Shown here one piece after another: positions 32,779-42,010 of a stretch of DNA of 64,000 nucleotides. Source of the stretch: Eubacteriaceae bacterium (lineage in GTDB: Bacteria; Bacillota; Clostridia; Peptostreptococcales; Anaerovoracaceae); contig CABIXY010000004.1 in the NCBI GenBank assembly GCA_902362805.1, positions 1 to 64,000 on the forward strand, in the 5' to 3' direction. A model generated the notes under the pieces. The model saw only the letters and a list, made by a program, of their open reading frames with translations. It was not told where the DNA came from and ran no database searches. The translations under genes and the position numbers were made by a program. Every line of letters starts with the position of its first letter. The stretch's first letter is position 1.

Positions 32779-32882
32779 CATTACTTCTTGCCCTTCTTCT
32801 AAATGGAGCGGATAAAGTTATGCTTCTAATAAATGTAAGATAAGCTAAAGATAGCAGGTAACCTCACCTATTTGATTGTGGT

Positions 32883-33506
32883 TCAGTTCATTTCGTTTAT
32901 CAGCTCGCGCGATACCTTATCTAATTTCAGCTTTTCAATTTGTTGTCCCTTTGACAAATATGTACACTTATTATATTCCGTATCATTATATTGATTGGAG
33001 AAAATTTCCAATACTTTGCATGCCGGACTAATCATTTTACGAACGTCACCATTATATAAGGTAACCGGATAATCTACTGTTTTTCCAAAGCGAAAACCTA
33101 CACTTAAAACGGCTTTCGTGTTACCTACAAAATAATCAGCCTAAAGGTATACGCCATTGTCTATCGAATACCCTATCATACAATTATTATAAAAAATTTT
33201 CGATAAATGCGGAAGCACGGAAAGTTTCTGTTGTGTACTTCCTTTCGTAAAACCAACTATATCTTTTTCAGCTAATTTATGATCTAAACATGCCTGGTAA
33301 AACTGTTTTGCTTTCAATGTGGTTTTGATTCCAATCAGATGAAGAAAGTTCATATCCCGAAAACCAAATTTTACATATTTCTGCTCTGACCCCTCTTGAT
33401 ATACTACCATAAAATGACGATCATTCAAATACACATCATATTGCTTTGCTGCTTCCGTTACAATCTTAATTGCAGTCTTAATGTCCACATTTTTGCACTT
33501 TGCCAT
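32883..33506 (-). pseudogene. PBECR4-like RNase-fold protein, probable toxin, interrupted by a TAG codon
   Basis: The ATG at 33504-33506 follows AGAGGAG. The first 121 codons include DRHFMVVYQEGSEQKYVKFG, then FRDMNFLHLIGI, then FYQACLDHKLAEKDIV and QQKLSVLPHLSKIFYNNCMI. The layout with its HL(T/I)G motif is like PBECR4 domains (Barnase-EndoU-colicin E5/D-RelE-type nucleases). A TAG at 33141-33143 stops the frame, yet the same frame continues for 85 more sensible codons (ADYFVGNTKAVLSVGFRFGK, then DVRKMISPACKVLEIFSNQY) to TGA at 32883. So the full protein would be 207 residues and is truncated here. It lies downstream of a promoter, tandem RNA repeats and a terminator, the order of a type III toxin-antitoxin locus. 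Confidence 0.65.
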
Positions 33507-33523
33507 AGTTTCTCCTCTACAAC

Positions 33524-33551
33524 AAAAGGCTGTTCCGAAGAACAACCTTTT
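33524..33551 (-). terminator. UUCG-loop terminator between RNA repeats and toxin-like gene
   Basis: On the minus strand AAAAGGTTGTTC, loop TTCG, GAACAGCCTTTT: a 12-bp stem with one U-G pair and an extra-stable C(UUCG)G loop, ending in TTTTGTT. It lies just before the ribosome site of the PBECR4-like gene. A leaky terminator at this place is a defining trait of type III toxin-antitoxin loci, where it sets the ratio of RNA antitoxin to toxin mRNA. Confidence 0.9.
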
Positions 33552-33559
33552 AGTATGCT

Positions 33560-33705
33560 GATTTTTCTGTTGTCTGCCAACCTGCTGTCCTACCAAAACA
33601 GCTAATCTATAGAGTTTTTCTGTTGCTCTCCAACCGTCCGGCTCACAAACCGGCTTATCTATCAGATTTTTAGGGTGTCAACTCACCTTGATAGGCACGC
33701 CTATC
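33560..33705 (-). ncRNA. Three tandem structured RNA units, candidate RNA antitoxin
   Basis: Three units of 46, 52 and 48 bases follow each other on the minus strand: 33705-33660, 33659-33608 and 33607-33560. Each starts GAT(A/T)(A/G)G, forms a first hairpin (GATAGGC/GCCTATC; CCGG/CCGG; GCTGT/ACAGC), then a second hairpin after GGT (GGTG-loop-CACC; GTTG-GAGAG-CAAC; GTTG-GCAGA-CAAC), and ends in an A-rich tail (CTAAAAATC; ACAGAAAAACTC; ACAGAAAAATC). Units two and three share GGTTGG-NNGA-NNACAGAAAAA. Transcription should start near 33709 from a consensus promoter and stop at the UUCG terminator. This is how type III RNA antitoxins (ToxI and relatives) are arranged; each A-rich tail would be a cleavage site. 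Function is inferred. Confidence 0.65.
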
Positions 33706-33715
33706 TCTTAATATT

Positions 33716-33744
33716 ATTATATACATTTGCAGTTTCTATGTCAA
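33716..33744 (-). promoter_or_regulatory. Exact consensus promoter of the tandem-repeat RNA
   Basis: On the minus strand TTGACA (33739-33744), 17-base spacer, TATAAT (33716-33721). A perfect match to the strongest housekeeping promoter, as expected for an abundant RNA antitoxin. Confidence 0.88.
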
Positions 33745-33824
33745 TAAATTTCATAAAAGCGCAACAACCAGTTTTTTTCGCTTCAACAACCAATATTGAC
33801 AACTTCAACTCTAACGATTTCATA

Positions 33825-34853
33825 TCATTCCATACCAAAACAGGAATAAGCTATTCCATCTAGCTGTTCCTTAATTTCCGAAAAGTCACAATCCAAATTG
33901 AGCGTTTTTACCGATATTGCATTACCACCCATTTTATAATCATTGTTTGGAAGAATCATTTCATCTGTTCTCGCATAAAGTAGCATACCGGATACATCGC
34001 CCGTATTATCTTTATCAAGATTTTTTACATAGGTATATATTTGATACAGATTGCCCGAATGCAAAGTGTTCACATCATACTGCTTCTGAGTTGTGTGCGT
34101 ATAATACTTTGCATCTATTACCATAGTTTTTTCTCCCTTTTTCAGCATTATATCGCTTTGCATAATAGGGAGCATTTCTCTGTATCCGTCGTCAGTATCC
34201 CACGGAATTTGAGACGCTGACGCTTTCAGCTCCGTATGTTCCTTTCGATAATATTCAAGGATAAACCTCTCATAAAGCCTACACATACACTGCTCATCCA
34301 AGAAATCCATTAGCTTAGTGCTTCCATCTGAAGTTGTCTGCAACAATCCTCTGAGAATGAGGTAGCAAATAGAAATCAGCATTTGATAGGTTTGATTATT
34401 TTTATTGAACTGCAACTTCCAGTTAATGCTCTCACGACGCAAAGGCTCGACCTCCGAAAAGTAAATAAGCAATTTGCGAAGCTGTTTCTTTCTGTCTTTG
34501 CTGATATTACTTCTGACGAGAACATTCATTGTTGTACAGATAATTCGATTCATATAAGAATTAACAGAGAACTCGTCATAGTTACAAACCAACTTCTTTT
34601 TCAGCATTGACTGTTCCTTCACAGAAGTCGAAATGTCTATTTTGCCACGGAGAGAAGATAAAGGCTCAGTTTGTAGCACATATTCTTTACCTAATCCTCG
34701 CTTAATCTGTAATGAGACTCCCTTGATTAGAATGGCCGCGCACAGCTCCGCAGCATTTTCAAATTCCTCAGTTGCGACCTGCTTGTATCCTTGCTCATTC
34801 AAAACCTGAAACGCATATGAAAGCATATAGTATATATTTTGTATGCGTATCAT
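33825..34853 (-). CDS. mcrC: McrC-like nuclease subunit of a McrBC restriction system
   Basis: The 342-residue protein begins MIRIQNIYYMLSYAFQVLNE, typical for McrC, and has the PLSSLRGKIDISTSVKEQ region plus the PD-(D/E)xK nuclease core, seen as PIMQSDIMLKKGEKTMVIDA KYY (Asp ... Asp-Ala-Lys). McrBC systems cut DNA carrying modified cytosines. Its start overlaps the McrB-like gene stop by four bases. Confidence 0.88.
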   Translation of the reverse strand: MIRIQNIYYMLSYAFQVLNEQGYKQVATEEFENAAELCAAILIKGVSLQIKRGLGKEYVLQTEPLSSLRGKIDISTSVKEQSMLKKKLVCNYDEFSVNSYMNRIICTTMNVLVRSNISKDRKKQLRKLLIYFSEVEPLRRESINWKLQFNKNNQTYQMLISICYLILRGLLQTTSDGSTKLMDFLDEQCMCRLYERFILEYYRKEHTELKASASQIPWDTDDGYREMLPIMQSDIMLKKGEKTMVIDAKYYTHTTQKQYDVNTLHSGNLYQIYTYVKNLDKDNTGDVSGMLLYARTDEMILPNNDYKMGGNAISVKTLNLDCDFSEIKEQLDGIAYSCFGME

Positions 34854-36979
34854 TTTATTGCACTCCTCAAAGTGGCAGACCAGTCTCTTGCTTTTGTAGG
34901 TTCATCAAACCAGTATTCTTTGATGAGCGGTATAACTTCATATTCTACAACAGCGTTAAGCCACTCATCTGTAACCTCATCATCAGTACAGAAATAACTG
35001 TGCCCGACTCGGAAGCCCTCTCCCAATGACTCATCTGCGTAAATAGTGTTATTGAGTGATTCAACGGCTGAAATCAGTTTTTCGAGCTTTGGTGAGTTCT
35101 TTTCAGCCAAGTAATTTTTGAAGCCTTCGGAAGAAAAGGCCGGGGCGAAATCAAAGAAAGCAAATCTTCTTCTCAACGCATAGTCCATTAGAGCAAGGCT
35201 TCTATCCGCAGTATTCATCATGCCTATAATTCTTACATTCTTCGGAACAGTAAACCATTCGTTTGAATAGAGCAGCTTGATTTTTTCTCCACGCTTATCT
35301 TTTTCAATCAGCAGCATAAGCTCACCAAGTATCTTACTCAGGTTGCCACGATTGATTTCGTCGATAATGAAGAAATATGGTCTTTCATTATCTTCTTCAG
35401 CTTCTTTGCAGAACTTATAGAATATACCGTTTTCAAGTTCGAAGCCTTCTTTTGAAGGTCTATAACCTTGAATGAAATCTTCATAGGAATAGCTCTGATG
35501 GAACTGAACCATTGCCACGCGGCTCGTATCTTTCTGTCCCATAATGGAATATGCAAGTCGTTTTGCAGCGAATGTTTTACCGACACCTGGTGCACCCTTC
35601 AAAATGATATTGAACTTTGCTTCAAGCAGATCTGTGAGCGTATTGTAAGTATCCTCATCCATATAAACTTCGTTCAGGAACTCGTCTTTGGTATATGTCG
35701 GATACTTAATCTCTTTTTGCTTAACAATTTCTTCGGGCGTATCCTCAGCAAACAAATCGAGCAATTTTTGAATGTAATCAGGATATGCAGAAATATTGGT
35801 CAGCGTTTTCATCACAGCTTGTCCCGGATGTTCCCATTCGCCGTTATTCGTCCACCCTACTTTTCTGATGTGCTTATACGTTTTCCTTGAAGAATCATAG
35901 ATATAATCAGAAGTAACTACACCTTTTCCGACAATCTTGTGCATACCATTCTTCGCAAAAATTATATCGCCTACTTTAATCTCATTCGCAAACTGCCAAA
36001 GGCAATGAGCGTTATTCTTATATGAATAGCTTGGGTCATAGACCTTTTTCATAAAATCTTTGATTTCCTTTTTTGAAGTAAATCGCTTAAGGTCTGTTAC
36101 CTCGTCCCAATCGATACCCATTATGCCGAGCTTGTAAAATTCGTCCCACATACAGGCATTACTGCCGGGAGAATAAATCCAGTAATCTATCTCTTTTATG
36201 TTGGAATCCACAACGGGAATCTGTGGTTCTTCTGTCGAATCTGCCTGACTGGTTTTCCAAGCACAATATGACAGTTCAGGAAAGCTATGATATTCATACT
36301 CTTTCTGCTTAAGCGCATTTTTAGCCTGCTCACACATAAAGAGATAACCTGTTCCGTCAGGCAAACCTTTATTGATGTCAGAGAAGATTGTTGTGAAATA
36401 GTGGGGCATATTATCAACATCCGAAATAAATGTTCGGTTAATAGAATCCAAACTGATAAATGTATATGGTCTTACCCAGTAAAGCCCCATAGTGATATTC
36501 CACTTAATCATTTTTTGCTTTGTGACTATGTCATAGGCGGCAATGAAAGCATTTTTATTATCTGTGGAAGCTTCATCAGAATAGGCAATCGCCTTTTCAA
36601 ACAAAACCCACAGATTGTCTATATCGTGTTCTCCACGGTTATTCTTGTACGCAAAGAACCACGCACTCAAATTCATAACAACAGGAATCCCATCAAATTC
36701 TGTCGGAACAGCAGTTTTTATTGAAAATCGCTGTGCAAATTGCTCTAATAGAGCTATTCGATTAGCGTTTGTAATTCCTTTGTTGAATGAGCCGAAAATT
36801 GTAAAAGGGCAGATGTCCTCGTACATCTCCTTGCCTTTTTCCTTGAAAGGAAAGTTCATTCCAGCGTCAGAAAAGATTGTTTTCAATATTCCGATTAACT
36901 CACTACGGTTGTTCTTGTATTTTAATAGGGCAGAAGCCAACTCCATATAGAAGCTCGTCCATTGAAATTTCTTATCCAT
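34850..36979 (-). CDS. mcrB: McrB-like AAA+ GTPase subunit with an EVE-like reader domain
   Basis: The 709-residue protein has an N-terminal region of unknown fold (1-255) and an EVE/PUA-like domain (about 262-400; SPGSNACMWDEFYKLGIMGI, KVGDIIFAKNGMHKIVGKGV), which in other systems reads modified bases. The McrB AAA+ motor follows, with Walker A at 461-469 (GAPGVGKTF), VQFHQSYSYEDFIQGYRPS, Walker B FFIIDEINRGNLSKILGEL, NVRIIGMMNTADRSLALMDY and RRRFAFFDF. It hydrolyses GTP to drive the McrC nuclease. It lies 17 bases after hsdR, so the modification-dependent system is in the same operon as the type I enzyme. Confidence 0.88.
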   Translation of the reverse strand: MDKKFQWTSFYMELASALLKYKNNRSELIGILKTIFSDAGMNFPFKEKGKEMYEDICPFTIFGSFNKGITNANRIALLEQFAQRFSIKTAVPTEFDGIPVVMNLSAWFFAYKNNRGEHDIDNLWVLFEKAIAYSDEASTDNKNAFIAAYDIVTKQKMIKWNITMGLYWVRPYTFISLDSINRTFISDVDNMPHYFTTIFSDINKGLPDGTGYLFMCEQAKNALKQKEYEYHSFPELSYCAWKTSQADSTEEPQIPVVDSNIKEIDYWIYSPGSNACMWDEFYKLGIMGIDWDEVTDLKRFTSKKEIKDFMKKVYDPSYSYKNNAHCLWQFANEIKVGDIIFAKNGMHKIVGKGVVTSDYIYDSSRKTYKHIRKVGWTNNGEWEHPGQAVMKTLTNISAYPDYIQKLLDLFAEDTPEEIVKQKEIKYPTYTKDEFLNEVYMDEDTYNTLTDLLEAKFNIILKGAPGVGKTFAAKRLAYSIMGQKDTSRVAMVQFHQSYSYEDFIQGYRPSKEGFELENGIFYKFCKEAEEDNERPYFFIIDEINRGNLSKILGELMLLIEKDKRGEKIKLLYSNEWFTVPKNVRIIGMMNTADRSLALMDYALRRRFAFFDFAPAFSSEGFKNYLAEKNSPKLEKLISAVESLNNTIYADESLGEGFRVGHSYFCTDDEVTDEWLNAVVEYEVIPLIKEYWFDEPTKARDWSATLRSAIK

Positions 36980-36996
36980 AATCGTCCTCCGTCATC

Positions 36997-39900
36997 TTAT
37001 ACTTCCATAATATTGTCCGTCCAAAGCTCACACTGTGTCATCACGGTCTGCACAGCGTCCTCCATACCTTCTGGCGGATACTTATGCTTTTTCAGAAGCT
37101 TTTTGATAAGCATACGCATTTTTGCTCTTGCAGATGCACGCTTTTGCCAGTCAATCGTCTCATTCTTACGGAGAGTATCTGCAAGTTCCTTTGTAATCGC
37201 AATCAGTTCCTCATTTTCATAAAAATCTTTGATTGCCTGCGGCTTTGTCAATGCATCATAGAAAGCGAGCTCATCGGCAGTAAGTCCTAACTGGTCGCCC
37301 TCTTGCTGTGCGGCTGCAATCTGCTTTGCCAATTTCAGCATTTCTTCGATTACTTCTTCATTGGTCAACATACCGTTGAGATAAGCATTGAGAGAACGCT
37401 GCATAATCTCGCTAAACTTTTCCGACTTAACTATATTTGTTCTGCGGTAAACTGACACTTGCTCTGCAATCAGCTTCTTCAACAGTTCGACAGCAAGGTT
37501 CTTCTCTTTCATATTGGCGACTTCTTCAAGGAATTTCGGGTCGAACAGCGAGAACTCCTCTTTGATGTCTGAGAATAGATTGATAACACCGTCGCTCTTG
37601 ATACTCTGCTTCAGAAGCTCGTTAATCCTTGCGTTCATTTCCGGCAAAGAAATCTTCTTACCTACACCTGCATTCGAAAGTCTGAGAACAAGAACACGAA
37701 CAGACTCAAAGAAAGCTGCTTCAAATCTGCCGTCCTCATCAACTAAGGAAGAACAGAGGGAAAGTGCCTGATGAAGCATAAGAGCTTCTTTTACAAAAGA
37801 GTCTTTTTCATCAACTTTTTCTCTGCCCATAATAAAGTTGACAGCACCGCTGATTGTCTTCGCTCTTTCAAGGTCTGTACCGTTAGTAAACTTTGAATAA
37901 TCATAACCGTGAAACTTATCACGGCAAACAGACAGCTTTTCCAAGAATTTCGGATATGCCACCTTTGCAACATCTGTATCGCCGTAGTTCTTTTTATCAC
38001 GGGAAGTATAGTCGTTCATTGCCTGCTTCAAAGCTGTGGCAATTCCAACATAGTCAACAATAAGACCGCCCTCTTTGTCACGAAACACACGATTTACACG
38101 GGCAATCGCCTGCATAAGATTGTGTCCAGACATAGGCTTGTAAACATACATAGTGGCAAGTGAAGGAACATCGAAACCAGTCAACCACATATCAACAACA
38201 ATCGTAATTTTCAGAGGACTATTGTTATTCTTGAATTTCTTTGCAAGCTCGTCCTTATGGTGTTTGTTACCAATAACCTGTCGCCATTCTTCAGGATCAT
38301 TGTTGCCGGAGGTCATAACCACTGCAACTTTTTCAGTCCAAGCAGGTCGAAACTCCAAGATACGCTTGTAAATCTTCATAGCGATAGGGCGAGAGTATGC
38401 AACAATCATCGCCTTACCAGTCAGCAAACCTTCACGGTTATTCTCGTAATGGTCGAGAATATCGCAAACAAGAGAATTGATAGTGTTGTCGTTGCCGAGA
38501 ACCGCTTCCATCTGTCCAAGCTCTCGTTTGCTCTTTTCAATCACTTCATCATCTGCATTTTGAGCCATTATGTCATACTCGTCGTCAATCAGCTTTAATG
38601 TTGTTTCATCAAGATTGAGCTTGATTACACGACTCTCATAGTAAACTGGGCGCGTTGCGCCATCCTCAACAGCCTGTGTCATATCGTAGATGTCGATATA
38701 ATCGCCGAATACCTCTCGGGTGCTGCGGTCTTTAGAGGAAATAGGTGTTCCAGTAAATCCGATATATGTAGCATTTGGTAAGGAGTTGCGGATAATACGA
38801 GCTGTGCCGATAACACGCTTCGCAACATCTTCGCCCGCTTCGTTTTTTGTAATCTTTATCTTTTCGGCAAGTCCGTACTGACCTCTGTGCGCTTCGTCTG
38901 CCATGACAATGATGTTGTGACGTTCAGACAATGGCTCGTAGGACTCTTCGAACTTCTGCATGGTTGTGAAAATAATGCCGTTTGCCTGTCTGCCGGCAAG
39001 CAAAATTTTCAGATTTTCGCGACTTTCAGCGTGCATGGGCTCTTGTCTTAAAAAGTCCTTGCATTTTGCAAACTGACCATAAAGCTGGTCGTCAAGGTCA
39101 TTTCTATCAGTCAGGACAACGATAGTCGGGCTATCTAATGCTTCCTGTAACAAATGTGCGTAGAAAACCATAGAAAGTGATTTACCACTTCCTTGTGTAT
39201 GCCAAAATACACCACCCTTACCATCAGTAACGATGGCGTGTTTCGTGGATTCAATCGCTTTTCTTACCGCAAAATACTGGTGGTATCCGGCAAGAATTTT
39301 GAATGAGTTAACCCCCTCATTCGAGAAACAAATGAAGTTCTTGATAATATCGAGAAGTCTTTCCTTTGTGAACATTCCCTCAAAGAAAGTATCGAACTGT
39401 GCGTATTGCGTATTCTCATAGTCGCCGTCTTTTGTCTTCCATTCCATAAATCGATCTTCGCCAGAGGTGATTGTCCCCGCTTTAGATATAAGCTGGTCAC
39501 TCATCACACAGATTGCGTTATAGATAAACATAGATGGAATTTCCTGCATATAGTTACGGAGCTGCCTGTACGCTTCAGAAGCGTCCGTTTCTTCACGAGA
39601 TGGAGATTTGAGCTCAACCAGTACAACCGGCAAGCCGTTCAAAAAGAGGATTATATCCGGGCGTTTATTGCTATTCTCTATGAAAGTCCACTGATTAGCA
39701 ACGATAAAGGAGTTAGCATCGGGATTTTTGTAGTCAGCAATATAGACGATAGAGGAATGCTCTTCACCGCCAACAAAGTATCTGACAGGGATACCATTTT
39801 GCAGATAGTCCATAAAAACTGCGTTTCTCTGCACAAGTTCTCCGTTTTCAAAGTTCTTGAGCTTGAATAATGCGTCCAGAATCGCATCATCAGGTAATCC

Positions 39901-40068
39901 TCTGTTCAAACGATATAGAGAGTCGAGCAAAACCTCCTCATATAAGGGACTGTAAACGTCCCTTTCAATATCGGGACCGTATGCGTACTCGTATCCCAAA
40001 TCATTTCTAAATAGCTCAATTACAGAGTTTTCATAATTGGCCTCGGTATATAATCCCGGCATTTTCAT
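36997..40068 (-). CDS. hsdR: Type I restriction enzyme subunit R
   Basis: The 1023-residue protein has the N-terminal nuclease domain (RPDIILFLNGLPVVLVELKS: the PD-(E/Q)xK site), then a superfamily 2 helicase motor with Walker A in WHTQGSGKSLSM, FTTMQKFEESY, the DEAH box IVMADEAHRGQYGLAEKI, FTGTPISSKDRSTREVFG, and the C-terminal helicase motifs VVDMWLTGFDVPSLATMYVY and LMQAIARVNRVF. It translocates and cuts unmodified DNA with HsdM/HsdS. Its start overlaps the end of the FRG gene by four bases. Confidence 0.95.
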   Translation of the reverse strand: MKMPGLYTEANYENSVIELFRNDLGYEYAYGPDIERDVYSPLYEEVLLDSLYRLNRGLPDDAILDALFKLKNFENGELVQRNAVFMDYLQNGIPVRYFVGGEEHSSIVYIADYKNPDANSFIVANQWTFIENSNKRPDIILFLNGLPVVLVELKSPSREETDASEAYRQLRNYMQEIPSMFIYNAICVMSDQLISKAGTITSGEDRFMEWKTKDGDYENTQYAQFDTFFEGMFTKERLLDIIKNFICFSNEGVNSFKILAGYHQYFAVRKAIESTKHAIVTDGKGGVFWHTQGSGKSLSMVFYAHLLQEALDSPTIVVLTDRNDLDDQLYGQFAKCKDFLRQEPMHAESRENLKILLAGRQANGIIFTTMQKFEESYEPLSERHNIIVMADEAHRGQYGLAEKIKITKNEAGEDVAKRVIGTARIIRNSLPNATYIGFTGTPISSKDRSTREVFGDYIDIYDMTQAVEDGATRPVYYESRVIKLNLDETTLKLIDDEYDIMAQNADDEVIEKSKRELGQMEAVLGNDNTINSLVCDILDHYENNREGLLTGKAMIVAYSRPIAMKIYKRILEFRPAWTEKVAVVMTSGNNDPEEWRQVIGNKHHKDELAKKFKNNNSPLKITIVVDMWLTGFDVPSLATMYVYKPMSGHNLMQAIARVNRVFRDKEGGLIVDYVGIATALKQAMNDYTSRDKKNYGDTDVAKVAYPKFLEKLSVCRDKFHGYDYSKFTNGTDLERAKTISGAVNFIMGREKVDEKDSFVKEALMLHQALSLCSSLVDEDGRFEAAFFESVRVLVLRLSNAGVGKKISLPEMNARINELLKQSIKSDGVINLFSDIKEEFSLFDPKFLEEVANMKEKNLAVELLKKLIAEQVSVYRRTNIVKSEKFSEIMQRSLNAYLNGMLTNEEVIEEMLKLAKQIAAAQQEGDQLGLTADELAFYDALTKPQAIKDFYENEELIAITKELADTLRKNETIDWQKRASARAKMRMLIKKLLKKHKYPPEGMEDAVQTVMTQCELWTDNIMEV

Positions 40069-41335
40069 TCACCACTTTCTACGCCAGTTGGTATGTATCT
40101 TGTGACGGCTTGTTTTAATAGTTCCGTAATTTGTGCGGCCTTCTTCTTTGCCTCTTTTTTGTCCTTGAACTTTACAAAATAGTAGCCCGAAATTGACATC
40201 CGCATTTTACTTATGATTGTCTCCCGGTTATACCAATCAACAGCAAAATTATCTTGAATAATACTTTTTAATTCGCTTATCTCATCTGATTCGGCTATGC
40301 CATCCAAAATATTTGATAGATTTGAGATAATGTAATTATTCAAATTTTCATCATTAGGGATATGGAATATAGTATCTGTTTTTGAATGTATCTCATATTT
40401 TTCAAAATCAGCGACAACTTGCACATTTCCGCTGTTTACATATTTAATATAACTGAGTTGATGCTCTAATTCCGGAAATAATGTTGCTTCGTTTATGTTA
40501 TATAAGTCTAGTTCTTTTAAGATTTCTTCTTTATTTTCACCACGCACGAAGAAGTAATCCTCTTCAAATGCTCCTCTTAATTTCCTTTCGACTTTGATAT
40601 AACAGATTTTTCTATATCACCACCACTCGAAACCGTAAATAGACTTGCAAGAAGAAAAATACCACTTTGCTTTCTTAAACGCTCATTAGTATATGTAGGA
40701 GTAACCATATAGTTTCTTTGAACAATCTTTACAAATTCTGAAAATCCATCTTTTTTCAGCCATTTGTTCTTCGTTTCGTCGGTGATAATACCATCACACT
40801 TCAATCGTGTAAGAATATCTGCAACTGTGTTTTCTTTTGAAAGATCATAATTAGCCAATGCAGCAATAATTTGAACTTCAAGGTCTGTTGGTAACGATGG
40901 ATAGTAATTTCGAGTAAAGTAAATCACCCCATATGGTTCGTGTGATTCTTCGCCATCATCGCTATTATAAAGCTCTTCACCGTGATGTTTACAAGCAAAG
41001 TACAGTGCAACTAAAGGATTGGTTGTCAAATCTAAAAGTCTTGTACACATACCATAATGCTGATACTTCGTCATAATATCGAACACTGTATGAAACTCTT
41101 TGAATTCTGCTGGAATTTTCTGTAATGGGATTTGCATAAGTTTATGTTCAACACTTAGCATACCGTTTCTAAATACACTCGGCTCAATATCCCAAAACTC
41201 CGCATCTTGTCCACGAAAATATAACTCTGTGGAAGCTCCATCAGCAGAATTTTTCAATGCCTTTACCTCACTAATAAAGGAACTGACCGAATCGATTTCA
41301 GTAAGTGCGTCAACCTCTAATTCTTTGTAAGCCAA
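40065..41335 (-). pseudogene. FRG-domain protein of the restriction operon, split by a one-base frameshift
   Basis: The first frame (41335-40577) has the FRG domain: TELYFRGQDAEFWDIEPSVF, KYQHYGMCTRLLDLTTNPLV ALYFAC, and RNYMVTPTYTNERLRKQSGI. It ends early at KSVISKSKGN. The next frame (40547-40065) continues as KLRGAFEEDYFFVRGENKEE, ILKELDLYNINEATLFPELE, the normal C-terminus of FRG proteins. Restoring one A in the AAA run at 40593-40595 would join them (ISKVERKLRGAF) into about 423 residues. The second frame has no ribosome site. It could be a true mutation, a sequencing error or slippage. The TTG start is preceded by AAGGAGG. Confidence 0.78.
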
Positions 41336-41403
41336 TTTGCTACCTCCTTTTATCTAAGTTGCTGCTATTAGCTGATCTTTGAGTTTCGTTTGCGGTAAGC
41401 AGG

Positions 41404-41432
41404 TGCGATAAACAATAATTTAGAGCAGCAAG
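41404..41432. repeat. Inversion site a (29-bp arm, contains the 15-bp core)
   Basis: TGCGATAAACAATAATTTAG followed by AGCAGCAAG. It is an exact inverted copy of 44662-44690. The 15-bp core ATAAACAATAATTTA at 41408-41422 encodes the INNNL stretch of the HsdS linker. Confidence 0.85.
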
Positions 41433-42010
41433 TGACCGCTTTTTTTTACAATATGTTCAGTAAGTATGAACAAGATTTCAGCACATATAAACCACTTTCC
41501 ACTATTGCTAAGTTCAAATATGGTACGATGCCTAAAAAAGATAAGTTAGGGACAGGACAATACCACGCATTTAGCGGATACCAGATAGTTGGAACATATC
41601 CAGAAGTAATGTTTAAAAATCCACAACTCATTATTGTTGCTCGTGGCGTTGGTGGATGTGGTGACATAAAGTACACGCCAACGAATTGTTATTTAACCAA
41701 TCTGTCCATTGCTATCATTACTGAAAGAACAGCACTCGACGATTTCTTGTATCATTATCTTCGTTTGCATGACACTAAAGTAATGAATACTGGTTCCGCA
41801 CAACCACAGATAACAATAACAACACTTGAAAAATTTGAAATTCCTATTCCTTCAGAAGAAGAACTGATACTGTTTTCAGATTTTGTGCAGCCATTCAAGA
41901 GACAGTATCGTAATCATTTGGACGAGAACAAACGATTATCTAAACTTCGTGACAGTTTGCTTCCTCGTTTGATGTCTGGCGAACTTGATGTCTCCGACAT
42001 TGACCTTTAA
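41405..42010 (+). other. hsdS: Spare second-half hsdS cassette in inverted (silent) orientation
   Basis: This plus-strand frame has no start of its own. From site a it reads AINNNLEQQVTAFFYNMFSK, then a target-recognition domain (KPLSTIAKFKYGTMPKKDKL, QLIIVARGVGGCGDIKY, ITITTLEKFEIPIPSEEELI) and the conserved C-terminal helix RLSKLRDSLLPRLMSGELDV. The end is nearly the same as that of the expressed HsdS (LRDIRDSLLPRLMSGELDV). Inversion between sites a and b would fuse it in frame to the spare first half at 42007-42552. Inversion between a and d would fuse it to the first half of the expressed gene. Confidence 0.85.

Noticed and set aside
33560..33705. CRISPR array
   Set aside because: Only three units, imperfect and contiguous, with no unique spacers and no cas genes. 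The layout with promoter and terminator fits a repeat RNA instead.
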